Positions 8,982 through 17,733 of a stretch of 64,000 bases of DNA are shown piece by piece. The translations under genes were made by a program, and so were the position numbers. Where the stretch lies: NCBI RefSeq assembly GCF_014645615.1, contig NZ_BMMB01000007.1:248001-312000 (forward strand). Reading direction: 5' to 3'. The notes under the pieces are model-generated. The model saw only the letters and a program-made list of their open reading frames with translations, did no database searches and was not told where the DNA came from. Position 1 is the first letter of the stretch. The number at the start of each line of letters is the position of its first letter. The stretch is from Paenibacillus hunanensis. Lineage in GTDB: Bacteria; Bacillota; Bacilli; Paenibacillales; Paenibacillaceae.

Positions 8982-10339
8982 GAGTCAAACGCTATATTGT
9001 AGACACAATGCCTGACGCCATGCTCAAAATTCGCACCGATCTTGGAAGTGATGCTGTCATTTTGAGCACCAAAGAGCTGAAGACCGGCGGGTTCCTGGGC
9101 ATGTTCCAGAAAAAGAAAATCGAAGTCATTGCAGCTGTGGAAAAAGAACAGACAGCAGAGGCGCCAGCCCCTGCTGCATCTGCACGCACTGAACCACAGG
9201 CTGTACAAAGCGCACCAAGTGCGCCTGTTCCAAAGCGTGTTGTACCAGACGCTTACCGCAAATCGAGTCAGGCATTTGCCGAGTCGATGCGTCAGGCGCT
9301 GAATGATGATGAAGCAAATGAGCCTGTATCTCCACCAGCTGCGGTTCGTCATTCTGATCCGGTTGCTCCAATGTCTGCACCTGTGCAGCAGCGTGCCACA
9401 ACCGAGCCCATGACGGTACAGCAGCTCGCTGCACAATTTGCCGAGCCTCGCGATGAGGAGCAAATGAGTGAAGCGAAGCTGTTTGAAGAGCTTCGTCAAA
9501 TGAAGCAAATGATGGCGGAATTGACCCGTGAAAAGCAGCTTGCAGATTTGCCAGATACATTACAGCAGTTGCAAGCTCATTTAAAGGCTCAAGGCGTCGA
9601 TCAGAGCCTCATCGAGACCTGGACAGGACAGATTATGCAGGACGCTACTGGAGCCGCTGAAATGACCTCACAGGAAGCCAGAAGAGCAATGAAGGCACAG
9701 ATTGAGCATTTTACCGAGGAACGAATCGGTGGAGGCATCGATCCGTCGACCAAGATCGTGTATATTGCCGGTCCAACCGGAGTAGGCAAAACGACAACGA
9801 TCGCGAAGCTGGCAGCAGAGCAATTATTTAAGTACAAACGCAAGGTGGGCTTTATCACCTCAGATACGTATCGGATTTCTGCGGTGGAGCAGCTTCGTAC
9901 GTATGCCTCCATTTTAGGAGTGCCGCTTGAGGTTGTACAATCGCCTGGTGATTTGCAGCGATCCCTACAACGCTTGTCGGATTGCGATCTCATTTTGATG
10001 GATACAGCAGGACGTAACTATCGCAATGAGCTGCTCGTATCCGAGCTGCAAAGTCTGCTCGCTCCGATGGAGCAAAGCGAAACCTATCTTGTGCTTGCCC
10101 TAACATCCAAGACGGAGGATATGCGTATCATTACCAACCATTTCAGCAAGTACCCACTGGATAAGGTAATCTTTACAAAAGCCGACGAAACCGGAAGCTA
10201 TGGGGCGATGTTCAATCTGCTACAGGAGCATCCGTTGCGTCTTTCTTATATGACCAATGGCCAGAATGTACCGGATGATCTGCTTATGCCGAGTCCGGAC
10301 TTTCTAGCAAATGTACTGCTTGGAGAGATATTGCCATGA
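8978..10339 (+). CDS. flhF: Flagellar biosynthesis GTPase FlhF (SRP family)
   Basis: FlhF is an SRP-type GTPase that positions flagella together with FlhG. The 453-aa protein has an N-terminal B domain starting MRVKRYIVDTMPDAMLKI, an Ala/Pro/Gln-rich middle (about residues 55-200), and an NG GTPase domain. The Walker A motif GPTGVGKTTT begins at G265, with the family motifs TSDTYRISAVEQLRTYA and MDTAGR downstream. Its stop overlaps flhG by four bases, so the two partners are translationally coupled. Confidence 0.97.
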   Translation: MRVKRYIVDTMPDAMLKIRTDLGSDAVILSTKELKTGGFLGMFQKKKIEVIAAVEKEQTAEAPAPAASARTEPQAVQSAPSAPVPKRVVPDAYRKSSQAFAESMRQALNDDEANEPVSPPAAVRHSDPVAPMSAPVQQRATTEPMTVQQLAAQFAEPRDEEQMSEAKLFEELRQMKQMMAELTREKQLADLPDTLQQLQAHLKAQGVDQSLIETWTGQIMQDATGAAEMTSQEARRAMKAQIEHFTEERIGGGIDPSTKIVYIAGPTGVGKTTTIAKLAAEQLFKYKRKVGFITSDTYRISAVEQLRTYASILGVPLEVVQSPGDLQRSLQRLSDCDLILMDTAGRNYRNELLVSELQSLLAPMEQSETYLVLALTSKTEDMRIITNHFSKYPLDKVIFTKADETGSYGAMFNLLQEHPLRLSYMTNGQNVPDDLLMPSPDFLANVLLGEILP

Positions 10340-11232
10340 TGGATCAGGCCCAATCGTTACGCAATTTGATGTCTGCCAAAGCCAGAGCGCTGGAAGCCCG
10401 TCCGCAAGACGGCGAGCATGGAGGCGCCAAGTTCATTGCAGTGACAAGTGGCAAGGGTGGAGTCGGCAAATCCAATTTCACATTGAATTTTGCGCTGGCT
10501 CTGCAACGTCTGGGACGACGTGTACTCGTATTTGATGCGGATATAGGGATGGCCAATATCGATGTGCTGATGGGCGTTCGTTCCCAGTACAATCTTTCCC
10601 ACCTGCTCAGTGGTGAAAAAGAGATTGGTGAGATCATTGAAAAAGGAGCCGGTTCCCTGCCTTATATTGCCGGAGGATCGGGCCTCAGCTCACTATTTTC
10701 ACTGTCTGAAGAGGATTTAGTTTACTTTACTACTCAAATTCAGAAAATTGCTGCCGATATGGATTATATCCTGTTTGATACGGGAGCAGGACTGTCAAAA
10801 GAAACATTGCAATTTATCATGTCATCAGACGAATGCATCGTTGTCACTACACCAGAGCCTACAGCGATTACTGATGCATACGCACTGATCAAGGTTGTGC
10901 ACGGACTGGAGGATACAACGGCCTTCAAACTGGTAGTGAATCGTGCGGAAAGCCAGCGAGAGGCAGTGCAGACTGCCGATAAAATCAGACTCGTTACGAG
11001 TCGGTTTCTCGATCTGGACATTCCGATGCTTGGTTTTGTGAGCGACGATGCGCATGTAAGCCAGTCCGTCAAAAAGCAAGTTCCTTTTTCAATCAATGCT
11101 CCTGGATGTCATGCTGCTAGAGATATCCAAAACCTGGCTATGCAATATGTGGCTTCGCCAGATGTGCGCCAGGAGGGTACCTTATCAGGAATCAAGGGAT
11201 TTATACAAAAATGGATGCGGCGTACTAAATGA
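10336..11232 (+). CDS. flhG: Flagellar number regulator FlhG (MinD-like ATPase)
   Basis: FlhG (YlxH/FleN) is a MinD-type ATPase that works with FlhF to control flagellar placement and number. The 298-aa protein has the deviant Walker A motif SGKGGVGKSN near residues 38-47, a Walker B-like DADIGMANID and a basic C-terminal amphipathic end (GFIQKWMRRTK) consistent with membrane binding. An N-terminal segment with a DQAQSLRNL motif matches the FlhF-activating helix known in the family. Confidence 0.96.
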   Translation: MMDQAQSLRNLMSAKARALEARPQDGEHGGAKFIAVTSGKGGVGKSNFTLNFALALQRLGRRVLVFDADIGMANIDVLMGVRSQYNLSHLLSGEKEIGEIIEKGAGSLPYIAGGSGLSSLFSLSEEDLVYFTTQIQKIAADMDYILFDTGAGLSKETLQFIMSSDECIVVTTPEPTAITDAYALIKVVHGLEDTTAFKLVVNRAESQREAVQTADKIRLVTSRFLDLDIPMLGFVSDDAHVSQSVKKQVPFSINAPGCHAARDIQNLAMQYVASPDVRQEGTLSGIKGFIQKWMRRTK

Positions 11233-11260
11233 TTCTGTAAGGAACAGAGGTGCTATTGTT

Positions 11261-12706
11261 ATGGCAACTTATAAAGTGCTAGTTGTAGACGACTCCCCAT
11301 TCATGAGAAAAATTGTCTCGGACCTGATCGAGGCAGATCCGGCATTTCAGGTCATCGATACAGCAAGCAACGGATTGGAAGCTACCCGCAAAGTGGTAGA
11401 GCTAAAGCCCGATGCAGTTACGATGGATGTCGAAATGCCAGAAATGAATGGGCTTGAGGCACTAAAGATCATCATGTCTCAACGCCCACTCCCAGTCATT
11501 ATGCTGTCTGGCATCAATGAACAAGGCATGCGTGAAACGATCATGGCGCTTGAAAGTGGAGCGTTTGACTTTATCCGTAAGCCTTCCGTGAGCAACTCCC
11601 AGGATATTGACGAAGTGGGACAACAGTTGCTCAGACAGCTTCATACAGCGATGCAGGTGGTGGAACGCCGTCGTAAGCGCAGTAGTGAACAACGGCCCGC
11701 TACTACCGAGCAGCCACAGACTCTGTCTGCTCAGCCGGATACTCCAGCACAGCAGCAGCCGACGTCACAGACGCCTCAGGCGAAACCTGCACCACCTGTA
11801 AAGCCAGCTACTTCGCCATCGGTTAGTCGACCAGCTACGAAGCCAGCCGCACCGCCTTCCTCACTCAGCGGACGTGTAAGTCGTCCGGTCAAGAACGAGG
11901 ATATCAAAAAGGCAAAGCTGGACAAGCCAGCAGGGTCAACAAGCCCAGCGTCTGCCAGCAGCACAGAGCGAACTCCGGTTCGTCCTGTAGCTCCGACAGA
12001 ACCAAAGAAGCAGCCTAAAGCACCACCAGTGAAGCCGCCAGCCGCTTCCGTAGCACGCCCTGAGCCAGTTGTACCGTCTACACCTGCACCACCGGTTGCA
12101 AACACGGTACACTCGGATCGTCCGGCTACTGCAATTAGTAAGCTGGTTGCTGTTGGATGCTCTACAGGTGGTCCAAGAGCACTGAAAAGCTTTTTAGAAC
12201 AAATCCCGGCTAATTTTCCGGCACCCATCGTCATCGTGCAGCATATGCCGCCCAACTTCACCAGGTCACTGGCACAGCGCTTGAATAGCTTGAGTCAGAT
12301 CAATGTGGTGGAAGGCGAGCATGGTATGCCACTGCAACCCGGTACAGCCTATATCGCACCAGGTGGCTACCACATGACTGTCGCCAAAAGCCAGGGCGGT
12401 TACCGCCTGCAACTGACGCAGGAACCTCCACGTAACGGACATCGTCCTTCAGTGGATACGCTTTTTGCCTCAATCCGCCCGTTTAATGATCTACAACGCT
12501 ATGCGGTGATCATGACTGGTATGGGAAGTGATGGCGCACGGGAAATGAAAAATTTATACGACAGCGGTGTAATCCCTACCTTCGCCGAAAGCGAAGATAC
12601 ATGTGTAGTTTACGGGATGCCGCGCTCGGCTGTAGAGCTTGGATGTGTCAATCACCTCCTGCCATTACCTGAAATTGCGCCAAAACTTGTACAAATCGTT
12701 AGATAG
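11261..12706 (+). CDS. cheB: Chemotaxis protein-glutamate methylesterase CheB
   Basis: CheB removes methyl groups from, and deamidates, chemoreceptors when phosphorylated by CheA. The ATG at 11261 has GAGGTG eight bases upstream; in-frame codons further upstream would overlap flhG. The 481-aa protein has a receiver domain (D10-D11, D56) and a C-terminal esterase domain with catalytic residues S301 (GCSTGGP), H328 (VQHMPP) and D424 (MGSDGA). The linker between them, about residues 130-290, is unusually long and rich in Pro, Ala, Ser and Gln, making the protein over 100 aa longer than typical CheB. Confidence 0.96.
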   Translation: MATYKVLVVDDSPFMRKIVSDLIEADPAFQVIDTASNGLEATRKVVELKPDAVTMDVEMPEMNGLEALKIIMSQRPLPVIMLSGINEQGMRETIMALESGAFDFIRKPSVSNSQDIDEVGQQLLRQLHTAMQVVERRRKRSSEQRPATTEQPQTLSAQPDTPAQQQPTSQTPQAKPAPPVKPATSPSVSRPATKPAAPPSSLSGRVSRPVKNEDIKKAKLDKPAGSTSPASASSTERTPVRPVAPTEPKKQPKAPPVKPPAASVARPEPVVPSTPAPPVANTVHSDRPATAISKLVAVGCSTGGPRALKSFLEQIPANFPAPIVIVQHMPPNFTRSLAQRLNSLSQINVVEGEHGMPLQPGTAYIAPGGYHMTVAKSQGGYRLQLTQEPPRNGHRPSVDTLFASIRPFNDLQRYAVIMTGMGSDGAREMKNLYDSGVIPTFAESEDTCVVYGMPRSAVELGCVNHLLPLPEIAPKLVQIVR

Positions 12707-12750
12707 CTTATAACAAGGACTATGTTATTTTATGGAGGAGGTGTCTCACG

Positions 12751-14835
12751 ATGGACATGAATCAATACTTGGCCATGTTTATTGATGAGTCGAACGATCA
12801 TCTGCAGTCTTTAAATGAAAAAATGCTGGAACTGGAAAGCAATCCAACCGATCTCGGAATTGTGCAAGTTATTTTCCGTTCAGCGCATACACTCAAAGGT
12901 ATGGCAGCAACAATGGGCTTCGAGGATCTGGCGGCGCTGACGCACCAGATGGAAAACGTACTTGACCTGGTGCGTAATGAGAAGCTGGCAATGCAGGAAT
13001 TTATTTTCGATACGCTGTTCAAAGGTCTGGACGCGCTTGAATCTATGGTTCAAGATATTACTCAAGGCGGCGAAGGTAAAGCAGACGTGACAGCGATTGT
13101 TGAAGCGTTGCAAGCGATCGTGCGTGGAGAGATTCCTTCCAGCACACCAGCAGCTACAGCCAGTGCCGTGGTAGCACCTTCAGCAGCAAGCGCTGTAAGC
13201 TCAAAAGCAGTTGAGCTGGATGAATTCCAGCAATCTGTAATTGAGCAGTCACTGTCTGCCGGTCATCAGGCACTGTACATGGAAGTATCAATTCGTGAGG
13301 ATTGTCAGCTCAAAGCGGTTCGTGCCTACATGGTATTCGATCTGCTGGAACGCTATGGCGACGTAATCAAATCCGAGCCTTCCACACAGGACATCGAGCA
13401 GGATAAGTTCGAACGTAGCTTCTCCCTGTACTATGTTACACAAAAGGATGCTGCTGAACTCGAGCCGATGGTAACAAGCATTTCCGAAATTGAGAGCGTA
13501 AAAGTAACGATGCTGGATGCAAGCTCTCTGAAAGAAATGGTTAGCTCTAAGGAGCCACAATCTATCGCTGCACCTGTTATAGAAGCTGCGCCAGCTGCTA
13601 CAACCGCAACAGCAGTGAAAGCAGAAACGGCTGCACCAGCCCCTGCTGCCAAAGCAGCGGCAACGAAAGCTCCTGCACCAGCACCTTCACGTACGATTCG
13701 CGTAGATATCGATCGTCTGGATGTACTGATGAACCTGTTCAGCGAATTGCTGATCGACCGTGTTCGTCTGGAGCAGCTCGCTAGCGAAGTAAAGGTTCCT
13801 GCGCTGACTGATACGGTTGAGCATATGGGTCGTGTAAGTAGCGATCTGCAAAACATCGTTCTCAAGCTTCGGATGGTACCGGTGGATACGGTTTTCAACC
13901 GTTTCCCACGTATGGTACGAGATCTTGCTAAATCGCTTGATAAAAAGCTCGATCTAATTATTACGGGTGCGGAAACAGAACTGGATCGTACCGTTATTGA
14001 TGAGATCGGCGATCCGCTCGTTCACTTATTGCGTAACTCGGTTGACCACGGTATTGAATCCGTAGCTAAGCGTGTAGCAGCAGGTAAAAACGAGACGGGT
14101 ACCGTGAAGTTGAGTGCATTCCACAGCGGTAACCATGTGTTCATCGAGATCGAAGATGATGGTAACGGGATTGACCGTGAAATCATCCTCAAAAAAGCGC
14201 TCAAAAACGGCGTCGTTAGCCAGGAAGTCGCTAACACAATGAAAGATGAAGAAGTGTACCAGCTGCTGTTTGCTCCAGGCTTCAGTACAGCAGAAGTTAT
14301 TTCCGACATTTCCGGTCGCGGTGTAGGTCTGGATGTAGTTAAATCCAAAATCACTTCGCTCGGTGGTCATGTTACTGTATCCTCAGAGCTTGGCAAAGGC
14401 ACCAAATTCTCTGTACAGTTGCCACTGACGCTGTCCATCATCTCTGCGATGCTGATCCGTGTCGGCTCTGAAAAATATGCGATCCCGCTCACTTCAATTG
14501 TGGAAACGGGCATCATCAAAGCGAAACAGGTTCGCGACTTGCATGGCAGTCAGTTGATTCCTTACCGCGATACGCATATTCCACTGCTCTCCCTCAGCCG
14601 TGTGTTCGAGGTTCCAGACTTCGACGAGCGCGAAGAGGAAGAAACAGAGATCGTTGTCATTCGCAAAGGTGACAAGCTGGCAGCGATTGCCGTTGAAAAC
14701 TTTATCGGGCAAAATGAGATCGTCCTGAAAAGTCTGGGTAGCTATCTGCCTGAGACAATGGGCATTTCTGGCGCGACGATTCTCGGCGACGGTCAGGTTG
14801 CTTTGATTATTGATCCGAATGCATTCATTAAATAA
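12751..14835 (+). CDS. cheA: Chemotaxis histidine kinase CheA
   Basis: CheA autophosphorylates in receptor arrays and passes phosphate to CheY and CheB. The 694-aa protein has the classic five domains. P1/Hpt has H46 in SAHTLKG, and P2 lies at about residues 165-260. An Ala-rich linker leads to the P3 dimerisation helices, then the P4 ATPase with N box LLRNSVDHGIE and glycine boxes EDDGNGID and GRGVGLDVV. A CheW-like P5 ends the protein. GGAGGAGG at 12733-12740 precedes the ATG. It lies between cheB and cheW. Confidence 0.98.
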   Translation: MDMNQYLAMFIDESNDHLQSLNEKMLELESNPTDLGIVQVIFRSAHTLKGMAATMGFEDLAALTHQMENVLDLVRNEKLAMQEFIFDTLFKGLDALESMVQDITQGGEGKADVTAIVEALQAIVRGEIPSSTPAATASAVVAPSAASAVSSKAVELDEFQQSVIEQSLSAGHQALYMEVSIREDCQLKAVRAYMVFDLLERYGDVIKSEPSTQDIEQDKFERSFSLYYVTQKDAAELEPMVTSISEIESVKVTMLDASSLKEMVSSKEPQSIAAPVIEAAPAATTATAVKAETAAPAPAAKAAATKAPAPAPSRTIRVDIDRLDVLMNLFSELLIDRVRLEQLASEVKVPALTDTVEHMGRVSSDLQNIVLKLRMVPVDTVFNRFPRMVRDLAKSLDKKLDLIITGAETELDRTVIDEIGDPLVHLLRNSVDHGIESVAKRVAAGKNETGTVKLSAFHSGNHVFIEIEDDGNGIDREIILKKALKNGVVSQEVANTMKDEEVYQLLFAPGFSTAEVISDISGRGVGLDVVKSKITSLGGHVTVSSELGKGTKFSVQLPLTLSIISAMLIRVGSEKYAIPLTSIVETGIIKAKQVRDLHGSQLIPYRDTHIPLLSLSRVFEVPDFDEREEEETEIVVIRKGDKLAAIAVENFIGQNEIVLKSLGSYLPETMGISGATILGDGQVALIIDPNAFIK

Positions 14836-14865
14836 TGCAGTCCATTTATTGAGGAGGATTTACCC

Positions 14866-15324
14866 ATGGATGAATTGAAAGTTATCGTATTTAAACTGGC
14901 AACCGAGGAGTATGGCATCGAGGTCGATAAAGTACAAACAATCGAGCGTATGATGCCTATAACCCGCGTTCCTAAAACGCTTGATTTTGTAAAAGGCGTT
15001 ATTAATCTGCGCGGTGTCGTCATTCCGGTTATCGATCTGCGCGGTCGCTTCAATCTGGCGCAGACAGAATACAACGATCAAACCCGTATCATCATCGTGG
15101 AAGTGGACAAAATGCAAGTAGGTTTCATCGTAGACTCCGCAAATGATGTCGTCGATATCAAACGCAGCAGCATCGAAAAACCGCCTGAGGTTGTAGGTGG
15201 CGTAAAAGCAAGATACCTTGATGGTGTAGCAAAGCTTGACGAAGAACGGCTGCTGATCATGCTTAACCTCGCGGAAGTGCTTGATAAAACCGAGGTTGTG
15301 CAACTCGAAGGTATCGAGGATTAA
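14866..15324 (+). CDS. cheW: Chemotaxis coupling protein CheW
   Basis: CheW links CheA to chemoreceptors. The 152-aa protein is a single CheW/SH3-like domain with TEEYGIEVDKVQTIERM, FVKGVINLRGVVIPVIDLR and the late VDSANDVVDI segment. GAGGAGG precedes the ATG. The downstream neighbour cheC begins 3 bases after the stop. Confidence 0.97.
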   Translation: MDELKVIVFKLATEEYGIEVDKVQTIERMMPITRVPKTLDFVKGVINLRGVVIPVIDLRGRFNLAQTEYNDQTRIIIVEVDKMQVGFIVDSANDVVDIKRSSIEKPPEVVGGVKARYLDGVAKLDEERLLIMLNLAEVLDKTEVVQLEGIED

Positions 15325-15326
15325 TC

Positions 15327-15953
15327 ATGGGTTTCTTTGAGAAACTCGAAGGCTTCAAAATGGATGTGCTGAAGGAGGTTGGGAATATCGGGGCAGGCAA
15401 TGCAGCCACTGCCCTTTCCCAGCTTCTGGACAAGCCCATCGATATGGCAGTGCCAAAGGTTCAGATTTTACCATTTGATCAAATTGCCGAAAAGGTTGGC
15501 GGACAGGAACAGATTGTACTTGCGGTCTTTTTCCGCGTAGAGGGAGATGCTCCAGGGAATCTATTCTTTATTCTGACTCCAGAAGCAGGCAAAGGTCTGC
15601 TTCATCGACTGGCAGGACTTGTAGTGGTCGATGAGGAGCAGTTTAGTGAAATGGAGCAATCCGCATTATCCGAGATCGGTAACATTCTGGCAGGCTCGTA
15701 TCTGTCCTCGCTTGCTGACTTTACGGGTCTTTCCATGACTCCGACCGTACCAGGTCTTGCGTACGATATGGCAGGCGCGATCCTCAATTATGGACTCATC
15801 CAGTTCGGTGAAATGGGTGACGATGCACTTCTGATTGATACGACTTTCCTTGAAGGTAAAAATGAAGTTGAAGGACAATTTTTCCTGATTCCCGATCCCG
15901 AATCATTTGAAAAGATCTTCATCGCGCTAGGAGTTCCATTGCAAGATGATTGA
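15327..15953 (+). CDS. cheC: CheY-P phosphatase CheC
   Basis: CheC dephosphorylates CheY-P and regulates CheD in the Bacillus-type adaptation system. The 208-aa protein has both phosphatase helices, EVGNIGAGNAATALSQLL near the N-terminus and EIGNILAGSYLSSLADF in the middle, each with the E-x2-N pair. It has no SpoA domain, which separates it from fliY in the same operon. Its end overlaps cheD by eight bases. Confidence 0.95.
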   Translation: MGFFEKLEGFKMDVLKEVGNIGAGNAATALSQLLDKPIDMAVPKVQILPFDQIAEKVGGQEQIVLAVFFRVEGDAPGNLFFILTPEAGKGLLHRLAGLVVVDEEQFSEMEQSALSEIGNILAGSYLSSLADFTGLSMTPTVPGLAYDMAGAILNYGLIQFGEMGDDALLIDTTFLEGKNEVEGQFFLIPDPESFEKIFIALGVPLQDD

Positions 15954-16443
15954 AGAACAAGCCGTCGTTAAGGTGGGTATGGCCGATTTGAACGTCGTAA
16001 AGGAATCAGGAATCATCCGGACGACGGGATTGGGTTCATGTGTGGGTCTTACTCTCTACGACAAAAATATTCACCTGGTCGGCATGGCGCACGTCATGCT
16101 GCCATCATCGGATATTGCTCGTGAAGGGCAGTTGAACATTGCGAAATACGCAGATACTGCGTTACCGGAATTGCTCAAACGAATGGCAGATCTTGGTGCA
16201 ATTCGCTCTAGATTAGTCGCTAAAATGGCTGGCGGTGCACAGATGTTCTCCTTTTCCAGTGGTGGTGACAATATGCGGATTGGTCCCCGCAATGTGGAAG
16301 CCTGCAAATTATTTCTACAAGAGTACAAAATTCCTTTAATCGCGGAGGATACCGGTGCCAATTATGGACGCACGATTGAAATGGATTGTACAACAGGAAT
16401 GTTGTCGATTCGAAGCGTACAAATGGGTAAGAAGGAAATATGA
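15946..16443 (+). CDS. cheD: Chemoreceptor glutamine deamidase CheD
   Basis: CheD deamidates receptor glutamines and is held in check by CheC. The 165-aa protein has the catalytic cysteine C32 in GLGSCVG and H49 in MAHVMLPSS, plus a KMAGGAQMFSF segment. The overlap with cheC fits the known CheC-CheD partnership. Presence of both argues for the three-part adaptation scheme described in B. subtilis. Confidence 0.95.
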   Translation: MIEEQAVVKVGMADLNVVKESGIIRTTGLGSCVGLTLYDKNIHLVGMAHVMLPSSDIAREGQLNIAKYADTALPELLKRMADLGAIRSRLVAKMAGGAQMFSFSSGGDNMRIGPRNVEACKLFLQEYKIPLIAEDTGANYGRTIEMDCTTGMLSIRSVQMGKKEI

Positions 16444-16446
16444 GGT

Positions 16447-16902
16447 ATGATAGGGAATATTAAGATCAATGTATGGTCTGGGGTGCTGGGGTTTCTCATC
16501 ACCTTTCTGTTCTCTTTAGGAAATAATTTGTGGACCACCAGCCTCGTAAGAGGCTGTTTAGGCTTTATCCTCTGGTTTGCGCTCGCCTTTCTGCTACGGT
16601 TTATACTGGGCGTGCTTGCAACGCCGGGTAACAATGCAGGAAAACCGCCTGCAAGTGGTGCGGTGCAGGGCATACAGGAAGACGAAGGGCAGCCTTTGAA
16701 CGATGAACCGGGACGAGGCAATCTGCTTGATATCACCACACCGGATCAAGACAATGAACTAAACGATTTGCTGACACCGAAGCCATCCCATTCTGACGGT
16801 GATAACGGCTTCGCACCTCTGAATCCACCCAAGCTCGTTTCAACCAAGGAACAGGATCCAGAGGAACTGGCGAAGGCCTTACGCCACCTGACACAAAAGT
16901 AA
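16447..16902 (+). CDS. Small membrane protein between cheD and sigD, function unknown
   Basis: I do not recognise a named family. The 151-aa product has two hydrophobic segments (about residues 9-30 and 34-58) joined by a very short turn, then a hydrophilic acidic tail of about 95 residues rich in Pro, Asp, Asn and Gly, ending HLTQK. The start ATG is four bases after the cheD stop and the end lies 16 bases before sigD, so it is clearly part of the operon. It may be a membrane-anchored regulator, but nothing in the sequence shows that. Confidence 0.75.
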   Translation: MIGNIKINVWSGVLGFLITFLFSLGNNLWTTSLVRGCLGFILWFALAFLLRFILGVLATPGNNAGKPPASGAVQGIQEDEGQPLNDEPGRGNLLDITTPDQDNELNDLLTPKPSHSDGDNGFAPLNPPKLVSTKEQDPEELAKALRHLTQK

Positions 16903-16917
16903 GGAGGGTGAAAGCAA

Positions 16918-17706
16918 GTGAGCGAGCAAAAGGGAAGCCATTTAAACCACATTGAGCTGTGGGTACAGTGGAAGGAACATGGCAATGTAGAAGCGAAAAA
17001 AAAGCTGATCGAAAATTATCTAGGAACGGTTGAATATGTGTCCAGCCGACTTGCTATTGGTCTTCCGAAAAATGTATCGAAGGATGATCTGATGAGCAAT
17101 GGTGTTATGGGTCTAATCGACGCAATCGAGAAATTCGACTACAAACGCGGACTGCAATTTGAAACGTATGCTTCATGGCGTGTACGCGGAGCCATCCTGG
17201 ATGGATTAAGACAAGGGGACTGGGTACCTCGTTCGGTGAGAGAAAAAGCACGGAAAATTGAGGATGCCTATCAGCAGCTGGAACAAAAATATTTGCGCTC
17301 CGTATCCGATGCAGAGATTAGTGAATATTTGGATGTGAGCGAGCGTGAATTCCAAACGATGCTTCAGGATGTAGCTGTTATGACGATTACATCACTTGAG
17401 GATCCTATTCGTGAAGAAGAATCCGAAACACGCATGTCCTTGATCGTGGATGAAAAAGCGAAAAATCCCGATCGTTCAGTCAATGATTTTGTGTTGAAGG
17501 AATTGTTAATGAAGGGGATCGAGAAGCTTACTGAAAAAGAAAGAACGGTTGTGTCGCTCCTTTATTATGAAGACCTTTCACTCAGTGAAATTGCGGAAGT
17601 GATGTCGTTATCCCCGTCACGCATCTCACAACTGCACTCAAAAGCAATCCTTCGTTTACGAGGAGCGCTGGATAAGCAAAGAGGTCTGTTAATGCAGGAT
17701 ATGTAA
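16918..17706 (+). CDS. sigD: Flagellar/motility sigma factor SigD (FliA, sigma-28)
   Basis: SigD directs RNA polymerase to late flagellar, chemotaxis and autolysin genes. The 262-aa protein has sigma regions 2 (LMSNGVMGLIDAIEKFDY, FETYASWRVRGAILDGLR), 3 and 4 (LTEKERTVVSLLYYEDLSL with the helix-turn-helix ISQLHSKAILRLR). GTG is the start, with AAGGAGGGTGA about 7 bases upstream. As in B. subtilis it lies near the end of the fla/che operon, where SigD level limits motility. Confidence 0.97.
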   Translation: MSEQKGSHLNHIELWVQWKEHGNVEAKKKLIENYLGTVEYVSSRLAIGLPKNVSKDDLMSNGVMGLIDAIEKFDYKRGLQFETYASWRVRGAILDGLRQGDWVPRSVREKARKIEDAYQQLEQKYLRSVSDAEISEYLDVSEREFQTMLQDVAVMTITSLEDPIREEESETRMSLIVDEKAKNPDRSVNDFVLKELLMKGIEKLTEKERTVVSLLYYEDLSLSEIAEVMSLSPSRISQLHSKAILRLRGALDKQRGLLMQDM

Positions 17707-17733
17707 CGCCGTTTGTGAAAGGGGAAATAAGGC

